Below, piece by piece: positions 1 to 7,771 of a stretch of 10,342 bases of DNA. The translations under genes and the position numbers were made by a program. The stretch's first letter is position 1. Each line of letters starts with the position of its first letter. This DNA comes from Fidelibacterota bacterium TCS55 (lineage in GTDB: Bacteria; Fidelibacterota; Marinisomatia; Marinisomatales; TCS55), in NCBI GenBank assembly GCA_905182385.1, contig CAJJBS010000153.1:1-10342 (forward strand), read 5' to 3'. The notes under the pieces are model-generated. The model was not told where the DNA came from. It saw only the letters and a program-made list of their open reading frames with translations, and ran no database searches.

Positions 1-21
1 CTTGATTAGTTTGATAGAACG

Positions 22-51
22 ATTATTTAAAATAAAAATATTTTAAATAAT
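22..51. repeat. Perfect 13-bp A/T-only inverted repeat just past the GWxTD gene
   Basis: The arms are 22-34 and 39-51, separated by a four-base AAAA loop, and every pair matches. The repeat lies one base beyond the stop codon of the leftward GWxTD gene, so it would form a hairpin at the 3' end of that transcript. It has no G-C pairs and no clear U-tract follows it on the minus strand, so it is not a textbook intrinsic terminator. An mRNA 3'-end stabiliser or a weak terminator is possible. The inverted repeat is certain; its role is a guess. Confidence 0.5.
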
Positions 52-52
52 T

Positions 53-1318
53 TCACCAACTTTGCCCACGATAGAAAGGTGTAGACAATCGATAATCACC
101 AAAGCCTTGTTCGTCAACAAAGTCGAAAAATTTATTAATTCGATAGTAGTGCCACCTTTGAGAATACACTCGACTTAAAGGATCATTGTAGACTTCTAAA
201 TCATCTGGTGGACCAAATAGTATATAAACCATTCCCATATCAGTCTTCCAGCCTTTCGAATAACTTTTAAAATTAACATTTGAATAGTTTACTCTCGAAA
301 AGTACTCATTCATTAATTCATTATCTGGAGTTTTAGGTGTAGGATCTCTTGAACTCCAATATTCTAAAAATAATGTTTCTTGGTCTTCATTTTTAGATTT
401 ACTTAACTTTTTCCATTCATCATCTTCTAAAATATAACGCATATTCTGAATAGCTTGTGAAATATCTCCAATGGATCCAGAGATACCTTCTCTCGACAAT
501 GCTAAAATTACTGAAGATTTTTTCTTTTCACCCTCTTGTTTGAGAACAATATCTACTCTTTTTCGAAGACCTTGCTTTGCTATTTCTTCTGGAATAATTA
601 TCCGTTGATAAAAATAACCTTTATTACTTTCAGATTGAAAAGTCTTTTTCCATAATTCTTTTTTCTTAACGGTTAATACTTTAACCTCAAGTTCATATGG
701 TCCAGGTTTAACTTTCCCAGAAATGAATACTGTTGGCTTAATAATTTCATCACTATGAAAATTTTGAAAAAGTGGAATTTCATTTACGTTCAAACCCCAA
801 TTTCCTGCAAGATAATCAACAAAAAAAGTACTGTATATTTCTATCTCACCATTCTTCTTTGATAAATTTAATTCTTTGGATCTTAGTCCACTATTATTAG
901 AGTCTTTATCAAGTAGCTCAGTGGAAATAATATAGCTACCAACTGGAACTTTAAATTCAGCAAAATGGATTGTATATATTTTTCTTGAAATAGATTCTAA
1001 ATATTTATCTGTTATAAGTTTATTAACCCAGTTTTTTCGTCCGACCTGGGAACCTTTTTTTTCTTTAATAGATATAGTTGCTTCATAACCAGCTTCAAAG
1101 TTTTGATTATTTTTTATAAACTGTAAAACATTATTTGGAACTGATAAATAAGATAAAACTCTAATAGAATCAGAATTAGTATCTGCTATAGTATAAAAAG
1201 AAACCCCATATTGCCTTATTAGTTCTTTTTGAAGACTGTTAGGTCTTAGAGCCTGAGCATTTAAATAACTAATTAAAATTATAAAGCTATATAAAATAAT
1301 ATTATTGATTTTTTTCAT
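53..1318 (-). CDS. Secreted GWxTD domain-containing protein
   Basis: A 421-residue protein with an N-terminal signal peptide (about residues 1-22: KK, then a hydrophobic stretch, ending near LNAQA), so it is probably exported. The C-terminal third carries the hallmark GWKTD at 356-360, followed by MGMVYILFGPPDD (361-373), an aromatic W-x-Y segment near 389-392 and a final FDFVDEQGFGDYRL block (398-411). This is the order expected of the GWxTD domain family, found mostly in Bacteroidetes, Ignavibacteria, Marinimicrobia and relatives, whose biochemical role is unknown. The central part (about 120-280) looks like beta-rich, Ig-like sequence and has no recognisable catalytic motif. Its ATG overlaps the stop of the upstream propeller gene as ATGA, so the two are probably translationally coupled and may share an envelope function. 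No Shine-Dalgarno precedes the start. Confidence 0.9.
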   Translation of the reverse strand: MKKINNIILYSFIILISYLNAQALRPNSLQKELIRQYGVSFYTIADTNSDSIRVLSYLSVPNNVLQFIKNNQNFEAGYEATISIKEKKGSQVGRKNWVNKLITDKYLESISRKIYTIHFAEFKVPVGSYIISTELLDKDSNNSGLRSKELNLSKKNGEIEIYSTFFVDYLAGNWGLNVNEIPLFQNFHSDEIIKPTVFISGKVKPGPYELEVKVLTVKKKELWKKTFQSESNKGYFYQRIIIPEEIAKQGLRKRVDIVLKQEGEKKKSSVILALSREGISGSIGDISQAIQNMRYILEDDEWKKLSKSKNEDQETLFLEYWSSRDPTPKTPDNELMNEYFSRVNYSNVNFKSYSKGWKTDMGMVYILFGPPDDLEVYNDPLSRVYSQRWHYYRINKFFDFVDEQGFGDYRLSTPFYRGQSW

Positions 1319-2934
1319 TTATACTGAAACGATATTAGACCTTCTGATGTTCCCAACCAAATTTTCTTACCTTTAATATACATGTCATTTATATCTCCAA
1401 TAAACTTATAATTAAATATTTCTAATGAATTATTAATCATATCATATTGCGTAAGTCCATTGACCGTAGCAATAAAAATATTTTCTTTATTTAAAACTAT
1501 AGATTTGACCTCCAAAGATCCATAAATCGAAGGTTCAACAACATTAGACCATTGTCTATTAATTAGGTTAAAAGATATTATTCCAGATTGATTAGCAAAA
1601 TATAGATTGTCATTATTTTCAGTTATAGCAGTATAATTAAAATGATCAGATGGGAAAATAAAATCTTTAGATTTATAGCCAAAAGATTTTAAATCGTATA
1701 TTTTATTAATTTGTTTATCAAAAATAAATAACCCAGCCTCAGATGCTATAAAAATATGGTCATTAGTCATTTTCAATTCATAAATACTATTATTATAAAA
1801 ATAATCAACGAGTTCATTATCAAGCTGACTTTTATCATCTTTATTTAAAATAATTAGTCCATTATTTGTAGCTAACCAAATTTGATCATCTATATTTATA
1901 AATGAGTTTATCCAAGATTTATCAGTTCCAATATTTATATTATATGTTCTCCAAAAATCTTTTTTTATATTATAAACTAAAATTGCATCTTCCCCACCAA
2001 ACCATATTTCATCTTTTAAATTAATAATACTATAAATTGATAAACGATCCATATTTATGTTTTCATTGAATATATATTGATCATAAATATTACGGTCAGA
2101 ATCAAAATAAGATACGCCCGAAGTATATTCACTTAAACGACCACCAATCCAAAATGGGTATTTACCTTCTATATCTTGAATATCATTATTAGCCAGACTA
2201 AAAATATAAGGTGAAAAAGTTTTCATCGTATTATCTCCTATAAAGAAAGTACCGTCTTCAGTACCTAGCCATACGTCATTCATTCTATTTTTAGCTATTG
2301 TAGTAACTTTCATTTGCTTTCCATTTGGGCTAAAAAGTGAACGAAAATCTGTCAACCATCCATCAAGGATTGAATAATCAAACAAAAGACTTGATAGGTC
2401 AGTTTGAAAACTGATTAAACCTGAGCTCCATAACACAGAGACGTCGGGGTTTGACATTACTCCAGTAACTACTCCTGTAATTGGATCCAAGCGATAGACC
2501 AATGTAGAAGTCTCGAGCCAAATATCTTGTTCAGACTCACCTATTCTATAAATAACTGCACCAAAAGGCAGTTGTAATATATCACGACTAATAAATCTCC
2601 AGTCACCTTCTTCACTTAAGCTATATTCTATACCCATAGGTGTTGCAACCCATAATACTCCATTTGAGGCACGATGAACTGCTTTAATTGTATTACTTTT
2701 TAAACCTTGAGCTCTAGTAATTGATTCTTCAAAACGATTAGATAAAATATTAAACCTTTGTAAACCGCCCAATTCAGTGCCTAGATACGCATAACGTTCA
2801 CTAAAAGAGATAGAGTTAACTTTACCAGCTTGTCTATATTGCACCCAATCAAAAGGGGAGAATCTATTTTCTGGTTGACTGAAAATAATAGATATAAAAG
2901 AAAAAAATAAGAATAAGTATCTACATAAATTCAC
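1315..2934 (-). CDS. Secreted beta-propeller protein (two-component-regulator/PorZ-like propeller)
   Basis: A 539-residue protein starting with a signal peptide (residues 1-19, a hydrophobic run after MNLCRY, ending FSQ). It then consists almost entirely of propeller-type repeats of the form (I/V)W(L/F)(G/A)T-x-x-G(L/I), seen near residues 94-102, 221-230, 310-318, 352-360, 395-402, 444-452, 487-494 and 525-533. The segment GLKSNTIKAV followed by NGVLWVATPMGIEYS is typical of two-component-regulator propeller repeats. The N-terminal layout resembles the PorZ propeller of the type IX secretion system, but the PorZ C-terminal sorting domain is absent and the chain ends within the last blade. 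No histidine kinase or transmembrane output domain is attached. The start is GTG (2932-2934); it is favoured because it gives a complete signal peptide. It lies 8 bases after the kinase gene. Function is unknown; surface or periplasmic scaffold is the likely role. Confidence 0.8.
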   Translation of the reverse strand: MNLCRYLFLFFSFISIIFSQPENRFSPFDWVQYRQAGKVNSISFSERYAYLGTELGGLQRFNILSNRFEESITRAQGLKSNTIKAVHRASNGVLWVATPMGIEYSLSEEGDWRFISRDILQLPFGAVIYRIGESEQDIWLETSTLVYRLDPITGVVTGVMSNPDVSVLWSSGLISFQTDLSSLLFDYSILDGWLTDFRSLFSPNGKQMKVTTIAKNRMNDVWLGTEDGTFFIGDNTMKTFSPYIFSLANNDIQDIEGKYPFWIGGRLSEYTSGVSYFDSDRNIYDQYIFNENINMDRLSIYSIINLKDEIWFGGEDAILVYNIKKDFWRTYNINIGTDKSWINSFINIDDQIWLATNNGLIILNKDDKSQLDNELVDYFYNNSIYELKMTNDHIFIASEAGLFIFDKQINKIYDLKSFGYKSKDFIFPSDHFNYTAITENNDNLYFANQSGIISFNLINRQWSNVVEPSIYGSLEVKSIVLNKENIFIATVNGLTQYDMINNSLEIFNYKFIGDINDMYIKGKKIWLGTSEGLISFQYK

Positions 2935-2942
2935 AAATAACG

Positions 2943-3917
2943 TTATAAGTTATTATGGTGTTCAATCATTTCATTCAACATAGTAAGACTGATTGGCACT
3001 ACACCAACTTCTTCGCAAACTCTACCTGCGGCAAAATTTGATAAAAGAACAGATTCTTTTGGGGTAGCTCCACATAAATCAGATAGTGTAAAAGTTGCGA
3101 TAACAGTATCTCCAGCACCAGAAACATCATGTACTTTTCTAGCTATAGTAGGAATATCATAATAGTCAGTATCAACAAAAAGAGACACACCTTCTGCACT
3201 TCTAGTTACCATAAGTATATCCGCATTTATTTTTCTCTTAAGATCAAAACCATCTTTTTCTAGAGTAGCATTCTCTTTATAAACACTTCTAAATTCTGAA
3301 AGATTAGGTTTAAAAAGCCTCACACCTTTATATAGATTGAAATTTTTTACTTTTGGATCTACATAAATTGGCTTTTTTAAATCCTTTGCAATATTAATGA
3401 TTTTTTTAATTGAGAAAGGATTCAAGACTCCTTTATTATAATCTTCTAAGATCACACCATCCACATCATTAATTAAGGAAGATACTAGTGATAAAAGTTC
3501 TTTATTTAACTCATTAGATAGATCACTAGTAACCTCTCGATCTGTTCTAATAACTTGTTGGCCATGAGATATTATTCTCGACTTAACTGTAGTTGGTCGA
3601 TTACCACTTTGAACTAAAGGTGTGAAACCTATATTGCATTCATCTACTAAATTTTTAAAAATTTGACCTTCAGAGTCATTGCCAATAAATCCAATTAGTA
3701 AAACTTCACTGCCTAGCGAAGAAAGATTTAAAGCAACATTTGCAGCGCCTCCTAGATTATGCTCAACTTTATTTACGTCAATTATAGGAACTGGAGCTTC
3801 TGGAGAAATTCTATTCGAATGTCCCATCAAATATGTGTCTAACATTAGATCACCAATTACAAGAATTTTTTTATTATTAAACTTAGAAGTAAGTTCATTA
3901 AAGCGTTCTTTAAACAT
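2943..3917 (-). CDS. rfaE1: D-glycero-beta-D-manno-heptose-7-phosphate kinase (PfkB family, RfaE1/HldA type)
   Basis: A ribokinase/PfkB-fold sugar kinase of 324 residues. The nucleotide-linked heptose pathway uses this enzyme to make heptose 1,7-bisphosphate from heptose 7-phosphate with ATP in the cytoplasm, for lipopolysaccharide core or glycan synthesis. Visible motifs are GDLMLDTYLMG (22-32), the SPEAPVPII stretch (38-46) characteristic of RfaE proteins, NLGGAANVA (54-62) and the PfkB signature DVSGAGDT (264-271), with catalytic Asp270 intact. The chain stops after the kinase domain, so it is the stand-alone type and lacks the cytidylyl/adenylyltransferase half of bifunctional HldE. That partner, the isomerase and the phosphatase are not in this window. 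Another PfkB sugar specificity cannot be excluded. It lies 58 bases after the ABC ATPase gene and 8 bases before the propeller gene. Confidence 0.88.
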   Translation of the reverse strand: MFKERFNELTSKFNNKKILVIGDLMLDTYLMGHSNRISPEAPVPIIDVNKVEHNLGGAANVALNLSSLGSEVLLIGFIGNDSEGQIFKNLVDECNIGFTPLVQSGNRPTTVKSRIISHGQQVIRTDREVTSDLSNELNKELLSLVSSLINDVDGVILEDYNKGVLNPFSIKKIINIAKDLKKPIYVDPKVKNFNLYKGVRLFKPNLSEFRSVYKENATLEKDGFDLKRKINADILMVTRSAEGVSLFVDTDYYDIPTIARKVHDVSGAGDTVIATFTLSDLCGATPKESVLLSNFAAGRVCEEVGVVPISLTMLNEMIEHHNNL

Positions 3918-3934
3918 AAATAAAACTTTTTAGC

Positions 3935-3956
3935 TATAAATTTGGTTTAATTTATA
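3935..3956. repeat. 8-bp A/T-only inverted repeat between the ABC ATPase and kinase genes
   Basis: The arms TATAAATT (3935-3942) and AATTTATA (3949-3956) flank a six-base loop in the 58-base gap (3918-3975). On the minus strand this lies between the ATPase stop and the kinase start, where a weak hairpin or a promoter element might sit. I cannot pick a convincing promoter in the gap. In DNA this A+T-rich such a repeat can arise by chance. Confidence 0.25.
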
Positions 3957-3975
3957 TAAAATTATCATATTTTTA

Positions 3976-4719
3976 CTAACGATTAGGTTTTTGTTTAGAG
4001 TTAAAGCGCTTTTTTACAACATTCTTTTTTTGTACTGGACGTTTTGTGTATTGCCTTGGACTTTTTCCAGCGCCGGAACGAATCTTAGAAATATGACCAT
4101 TATCCAAATAAATCATAACAGATGCAATTAACTTCAAGCATTGGTCATTTGGAGCTGATAATAATATAGTTGTACCTAATTCTTTATTCATTCCAATTAA
4201 TTTCTTTCTAAAATCTAACTCCATATTTTTATCAAAGTTGAGTGCATAGTCATCTATTAATAATACTCTGGGATCTGAGTTAATTGCCATAACCATATTT
4301 AAATAAGCAACCTCCCCTTTTGATAAATCTCTAATATTTTTTTCTAAAATTAATTTTAATGAACCATTCTTAAAATACTGAGATACATTCTTAATATTAT
4401 TAGAATTCAACAAACTACTTACTTTGATATTTTTATTTACAATATCAGAATTATAGTATTGAATTTCAGGGATAGATTTTATGTTGCCCAACCAATTTGT
4501 TTCAAATTGATTCATATCATATTTTAAAGTTCCATGAGTTTCTTTTTCAAGACCCGCCATGATATTTAATAAGGTTGACTTTCCAGATCCTATTGGACCA
4601 ATAACGCCATATATTGTTCCTCGATGGAACTGTAAACGACCAATATTTAGAACAGTTTGTTTATTGTAGGACTTTTTAAGGCCTTTTAACTCATATATTA
4701 AAGTTGACTGTTGATTCAT
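3976..4719 (-). CDS. ABC-type ATP-binding protein with degenerate catalytic motifs and a basic C-terminal tail
   Basis: A single ABC nucleotide-binding domain of 247 residues without membrane segments. Walker A is intact (GPIGSGKST, 41-49) and the signature is LSKGE (132-136) in place of LSGGQ. Walker B reads RVLLIDDYALNFD (151-163), so the usual catalytic Glu after the Walker B Asp is Asp157. The H-loop region (TTILLSAPND, 183-192) shows no His where one is expected, and no clear Q-loop Gln is visible. The last 34 residues (214-247) hold 13 Lys/Arg and no acidic residue. ATP binding is likely, but hydrolysis may be slow or lost. No permease gene lies nearby. The basic tail could contact nucleic acid, the ribosome or acidic lipid, which is only inference. 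The specific transport substrate or partner is unknown. It follows trxB with a 35-base gap and its own strong Shine-Dalgarno. Confidence 0.8.
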   Translation of the reverse strand: MNQQSTLIYELKGLKKSYNKQTVLNIGRLQFHRGTIYGVIGPIGSGKSTLLNIMAGLEKETHGTLKYDMNQFETNWLGNIKSIPEIQYYNSDIVNKNIKVSSLLNSNNIKNVSQYFKNGSLKLILEKNIRDLSKGEVAYLNMVMAINSDPRVLLIDDYALNFDKNMELDFRKKLIGMNKELGTTILLSAPNDQCLKLIASVMIYLDNGHISKIRSGAGKSPRQYTKRPVQKKNVVKKRFNSKQKPNR

Positions 4720-4723
4720 CTTG

Positions 4724-4730
4724 CCTCCTT
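4724..4730 (-). promoter_or_regulatory. Strong Shine-Dalgarno for the ABC ATPase gene
   Basis: The minus strand reads AAGGAGG with a four-base spacer (CAAG) before the ATG at 4717-4719. It fixes this start and is notable because most genes in the window have no recognisable Shine-Dalgarno. Confidence 0.8.
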
Positions 4731-4754
4731 ATGGCAAAAGATAAATCGAAAAAG

Positions 4755-5678
4755 TTAATTATTTTCTAAATAACGTTCAGCATCTATTGCAGACATACAA
4801 CCACTTCCGGCTGCTGTAACTGCTTGACGATAGACATGATCTTGAACATCGCCACAAGCATATACACCTTCTATATTTGTCGCAGTACTACCTTTTGTTG
4901 TTATTAAGTAGCCAGCAGAATCAAAATCTAGAATGTCTACAAATAAATCCGTATTTGGCTTATGGCCAATTGCCATAAATACTCCATCACAATTTTCTTC
5001 TATAGTATTTTTACTTTGAGAATCTTCAAGTATAACAGCATGTACACCTTTTTCTTTTGATCCCAATATTTCTTTAATAGAAGAATTCCAAATAACAGAT
5101 ATCTTATCATTGTTCATAACTCGGTCGATCATTATTTTAGAAGCACGAAATTCATCTCTTCTATGAACAATTTTGACTTCTGATGCAAATTTTGTAAGAT
5201 AATTAGCTTCTTCCATGGCAGAATCTCCACCACCAACTATTAGTACTTTTTTATCTTTGAAGAAAAATCCATCACAAGTAGCACAAGCTGAAACTCCATA
5301 ACCCATTAGTTCTTTTTCGCTTTCTAAGCCAAGCATTTTAGCAGAAGCACCAGTTGAGATAATAATAGAATCACTTGTAAACATATCATCACCTACCCAT
5401 ACTTTAAAAGGACGGGCATTAAAATCAACTTTAGTAACATGCTTAAAATGACATTCTGCGCCAAACCTTATTGCTTGAGTGCGAAATTTCTCCATTAACT
5501 CTGGCCCCATAATTCCTTCAGGGAAACCTGGATAATTTTCAACGTCAGTGGTAATTGTTAACTGTCCACCCGGTTGATTACCTTCTAATACTAACGGATT
5601 TAAATTTGCTCTGGCAGTATAAAGTGCAGCAGTTAATCCTGCTGGACCAGAACCAATAATTATAACCTTTCGATTCAT
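4755..5678 (-). CDS. trxB: Thioredoxin-disulfide reductase (NADPH, FAD)
   Basis: A 307-residue flavoenzyme of the low-molecular-weight bacterial type, which reduces oxidised thioredoxin with NADPH in the cytoplasm. The FAD-binding glycine motif GSGPAG is at 9-14, the redox pair CATC at 132-135 (followed by DG), the NADPH-binding GGGDSA at 149-154 and the HRRDEFRAS phosphate-binding stretch at 172-180. The second FAD motif, GDVQD, is at 276-280. Length and motif order are normal, with no sign of decay. It follows trxA after 19 bases in the same direction, so reductase and substrate are co-expressed. The HRR motif supports NADPH rather than a ferredoxin or alternative donor. The ATG is preceded only by A-rich sequence, without a clear Shine-Dalgarno. 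Confidence 0.97.
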   Translation of the reverse strand: MNRKVIIIGSGPAGLTAALYTARANLNPLVLEGNQPGGQLTITTDVENYPGFPEGIMGPELMEKFRTQAIRFGAECHFKHVTKVDFNARPFKVWVGDDMFTSDSIIISTGASAKMLGLESEKELMGYGVSACATCDGFFFKDKKVLIVGGGDSAMEEANYLTKFASEVKIVHRRDEFRASKIMIDRVMNNDKISVIWNSSIKEILGSKEKGVHAVILEDSQSKNTIEENCDGVFMAIGHKPNTDLFVDILDFDSAGYLITTKGSTATNIEGVYACGDVQDHVYRQAVTAAGSGCMSAIDAERYLENN

Positions 5679-5697
5679 TCTTTTTATTAATTAATAA

Positions 5698-6024
5698 TTA
5701 TATAACTGAATCTAAAATTTCAGTTATTTTATTTTTTGGTACAGCACCAACAATTTGATTTGCAACTGCACCGTTTTTGAAAATTAGTAAAGCTGGAATA
5801 CTTCTTACGCCATATTGACTAGCGACTTGATTATGATTATCAACGTTTAACTTTCCAACTTTAACTTTTTGTAAATACTCAGTAGCAATTTCATCTACCA
5901 CTGGCGCTATTACGCGACAGGGTCCACACCATTCAGCCCAAAAATCGACAAGGACAGGTGTATCGGACTCTATTACCTCAGCACTAAAATTATCTGAGGT
6001 GAATTCTTTGACATTCTCTGACAT
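5698..6024 (-). CDS. trxA: Thioredoxin
   Basis: A 108-residue protein of standard thioredoxin length, the general cytoplasmic protein-disulfide reductant. The active site WCGPC is at 32-36 within VDFWAEWCGPC, the cis-proline is in RSIP (Pro77), and the buried Asp of the family is Asp27 (VDFWA). There is no signal peptide, so it acts in the cytoplasm. It leads the leftward series trxA-trxB-ABC ATPase and has a clear Shine-Dalgarno (AAGGAG) five bases before the ATG, implying strong translation. The 136-base gap upstream probably holds its promoter. Confidence 0.97.
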   Translation of the reverse strand: MSENVKEFTSDNFSAEVIESDTPVLVDFWAEWCGPCRVIAPVVDEIATEYLQKVKVGKLNVDNHNQVASQYGVRSIPALLIFKNGAVANQIVGAVPKNKITEILDSVI

Positions 6025-6029
6025 GTCTT

Positions 6030-6035
6030 CTCCTT
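6030..6035 (-). promoter_or_regulatory. Shine-Dalgarno of trxA
   Basis: The minus strand reads AAGGAG, then AAGAC, then the ATG at 6022-6024. This is one of only two strong Shine-Dalgarno sequences seen in the window. Confidence 0.75.
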
Positions 6036-6160
6036 TTAGAGGTTAAAAATAAGTTCTTAAGTTAGCTGTATAAATCTTTTCAATAAAATAAGATTTTTCA
6101 AAAAATTATTATTTTATCTTTCACAAATATTAAGGATTCTAGCTAACTCATTAAAAAAAA
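6036..6160 (-). promoter_or_regulatory. Intergenic region between the phosphatase and trxA; probable trxA promoter region
   Basis: This is the longest noncoding stretch between genes on the minus strand, and it is very A+T-rich. A run of eight T (minus strand, 6153-6160) directly follows the phosphatase stop codon, but I see no stable stem before it, so an intrinsic terminator is not convincing. An 8-bp inverted repeat (AGTTAGCT at 6060-6067, AGCTAACT at 6141-6148) brackets the region, and a smaller 7-bp one lies inside (6072-6078 and 6090-6096). No single -35/-10 pair stands out. Its position makes it the likely site of trxA transcription start. Confidence 0.35.
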
Positions 6161-7771
6161 CTAATTGTTATAAAATTTTAACTTTAATGCACTACCATCA
6201 ATGTCTTTTGGATATTTAACTCCAAGATATCTTGCGATTGAAGGAGATACATCCACTGATGAGATAGGGTCATCAATTTTATAACCTTCAATACCATTCT
6301 TTGAAAATATTAATGGAATATGTGTATCATAACTATAGTGTGAGCCATGACTACTACCAGTTTTTGAATTCCACAACCAATTTTCCTTTAAAATCACGTA
6401 GATATCAGGACTATTCTCCACATGGACCATGTTCCTAAACTTAATATTTTCTTTTGATTTAGGAAGGTCCATAATATCTTCTAGACTCAAAGCCATAGAT
6501 ACACCATCAATATTAAAAACTAGGTCCTTGACCATTTTTGAAGCAAACTCTTTTTCTTGAATTGTTAACCCTTTGTCAAAATAAAAGTTATTACCGTATT
6601 CTATCACTTTTTCAGATCCAATCTTAAGTTCAATTTGACTTAAGATATTTGAGAAGACCTTCTTTTTCTGATCATAAGAAATACGCCCTGCACTTATTTT
6701 TTTTAATTTTAGAGATTCAGGTAATTCTAAAGCACCATGATCACTGGAAAAAACGTACATTGTATTTCCAGACCCAACATTATCTTCAATATAATTAATC
6801 ATTCTCATTAACTGAGCATCAAGTCGTAAATGATTATCAAGTTGCTCAACTGAATGTGGACCAAAATTATGCCCAACACCATCAGTAGCAGATAAACCTA
6901 GGAATAACAAATCTGGATTATTGTCACCACCTAGATCTAATTTTGAGATAGATTCAATGGCTAAATCGATCAATGACCTATCCCCATGTGGATATTCATA
7001 AAAATCATTTAATAATGCTTTTGTAGACATATCACCTAATAAAAGAGGTAGCGTGGGTGTTGCATCAGCTTTTTTAGAAACTATTCTCTCTCCTTGAAAG
7101 TTATCAATACGTGTATTTTGATTATAAATCTCTGGGCTTTTAAATAATGACCAAGTAGTATCTTTATAACCTTCAACGTTAAGTCTTGTATTAAAATCCT
7201 GAACCCACACAGGAAGCGATTCAGCATAGTAAGTGGATGTGTTATAACTTCCTTTTTTATCATACCACAACACAAGTTCAGAATTGCTTCCACCAAAGAG
7301 TACTGCAGATCTATCTTTTCCAGACAAAGAAACAACTTTTGAATTAGTATTCGATTGGTTTATCCAATCTGCTAGGTTCGGATTATTAATATATCGATAA
7401 GATTTACCTATGCCTTTTCCTGAGAGATTAACAGCAGTGGAATCTTCAACAACATAATAAGATCTTTTCAAACGTCTATCATACCATACATTATTAACAA
7501 CACCTCCATTCCCAGGATGAACACCAGTAGAAAGCGCAAAATGCCCCGGTCCAGTAGTGGTATTACCATGGTTATGTTGTGCCTTATTATAAAAAATTCC
7601 GTTATCGATCAACCATCTAAATCCTCCTGTGAATAAATGATCATATTTTTCTAAAATAAATGGTGATGCTTGATCAGAAACAATAAACACAACCAGTTTA
7701 GTAGGATTAGGCGAGTCGCATGCAGTGATAAACAATGTCGATATAAACGATAAAAGTAGACGTTTTATCAT
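6161..7771 (-). CDS. PafA-like alkaline phosphatase lipoprotein (type I phosphodiesterase/nucleotide pyrophosphatase fold)
   Basis: A 536-residue alkaline-phosphatase-superfamily enzyme expected to hydrolyse phosphate monoesters outside the cytoplasm with two Zn ions. The N-terminus is a lipoprotein signal ending FITAC, with lipidated Cys18. Metal and catalytic residues appear in order: Asp33 (VSDQ), nucleophile Thr73 (TTTGPGH), Asn94 (VNNVWYD), Asp297/His301 (SATDGVGHNFG), Asp344/His345 (SSDHG) and His478 (HGSHY). A GKDR stretch at 151-154 matches the Lys-x-Arg pair that marks PafA-type monoesterases rather than diesterases. As I recall the PafA numbering (D38, T79, N100, D305, H309, D352, H353, H486), the spacings agree closely. 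The ATG overlaps the tyrS stop as ATGA and has no Shine-Dalgarno, implying translational coupling. Likely role: phosphate scavenging from organic phosphate. No PHO box is apparent. Confidence 0.88.
   Translation of the reverse strand: MIKRLLLSFISTLFITACDSPNPTKLVVFIVSDQASPFILEKYDHLFTGGFRWLIDNGIFYNKAQHNHGNTTTGPGHFALSTGVHPGNGGVVNNVWYDRRLKRSYYVVEDSTAVNLSGKGIGKSYRYINNPNLADWINQSNTNSKVVSLSGKDRSAVLFGGSNSELVLWYDKKGSYNTSTYYAESLPVWVQDFNTRLNVEGYKDTTWSLFKSPEIYNQNTRIDNFQGERIVSKKADATPTLPLLLGDMSTKALLNDFYEYPHGDRSLIDLAIESISKLDLGGDNNPDLLFLGLSATDGVGHNFGPHSVEQLDNHLRLDAQLMRMINYIEDNVGSGNTMYVFSSDHGALELPESLKLKKISAGRISYDQKKKVFSNILSQIELKIGSEKVIEYGNNFYFDKGLTIQEKEFASKMVKDLVFNIDGVSMALSLEDIMDLPKSKENIKFRNMVHVENSPDIYVILKENWLWNSKTGSSHGSHYSYDTHIPLIFSKNGIEGYKIDDPISSVDVSPSIARYLGVKYPKDIDGSALKLKFYNN

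Noticed and set aside
2943..3917. Bifunctional HldE
   Set aside because: The protein ends after the PfkB kinase domain and no nucleotidyltransferase HxGH motif follows.
3679..3933. Plus-strand open frame of 84 codons opposite the heptose kinase gene
   Set aside because: It is antisense to conserved kinase coding sequence, resembles no family and is explained as a shadow of the real gene.
6153..6160. Run of eight T after the phosphatase stop (minus strand) as an intrinsic terminator
   Set aside because: No stable stem-loop precedes the run; the surrounding DNA is simply A/T-rich.
7081..7335. Minus-strand open frame of 84 codons inside the phosphatase gene
   Set aside because: It lies in another frame of a gene whose own frame carries all the catalytic motifs, and its translation is not protein-like.
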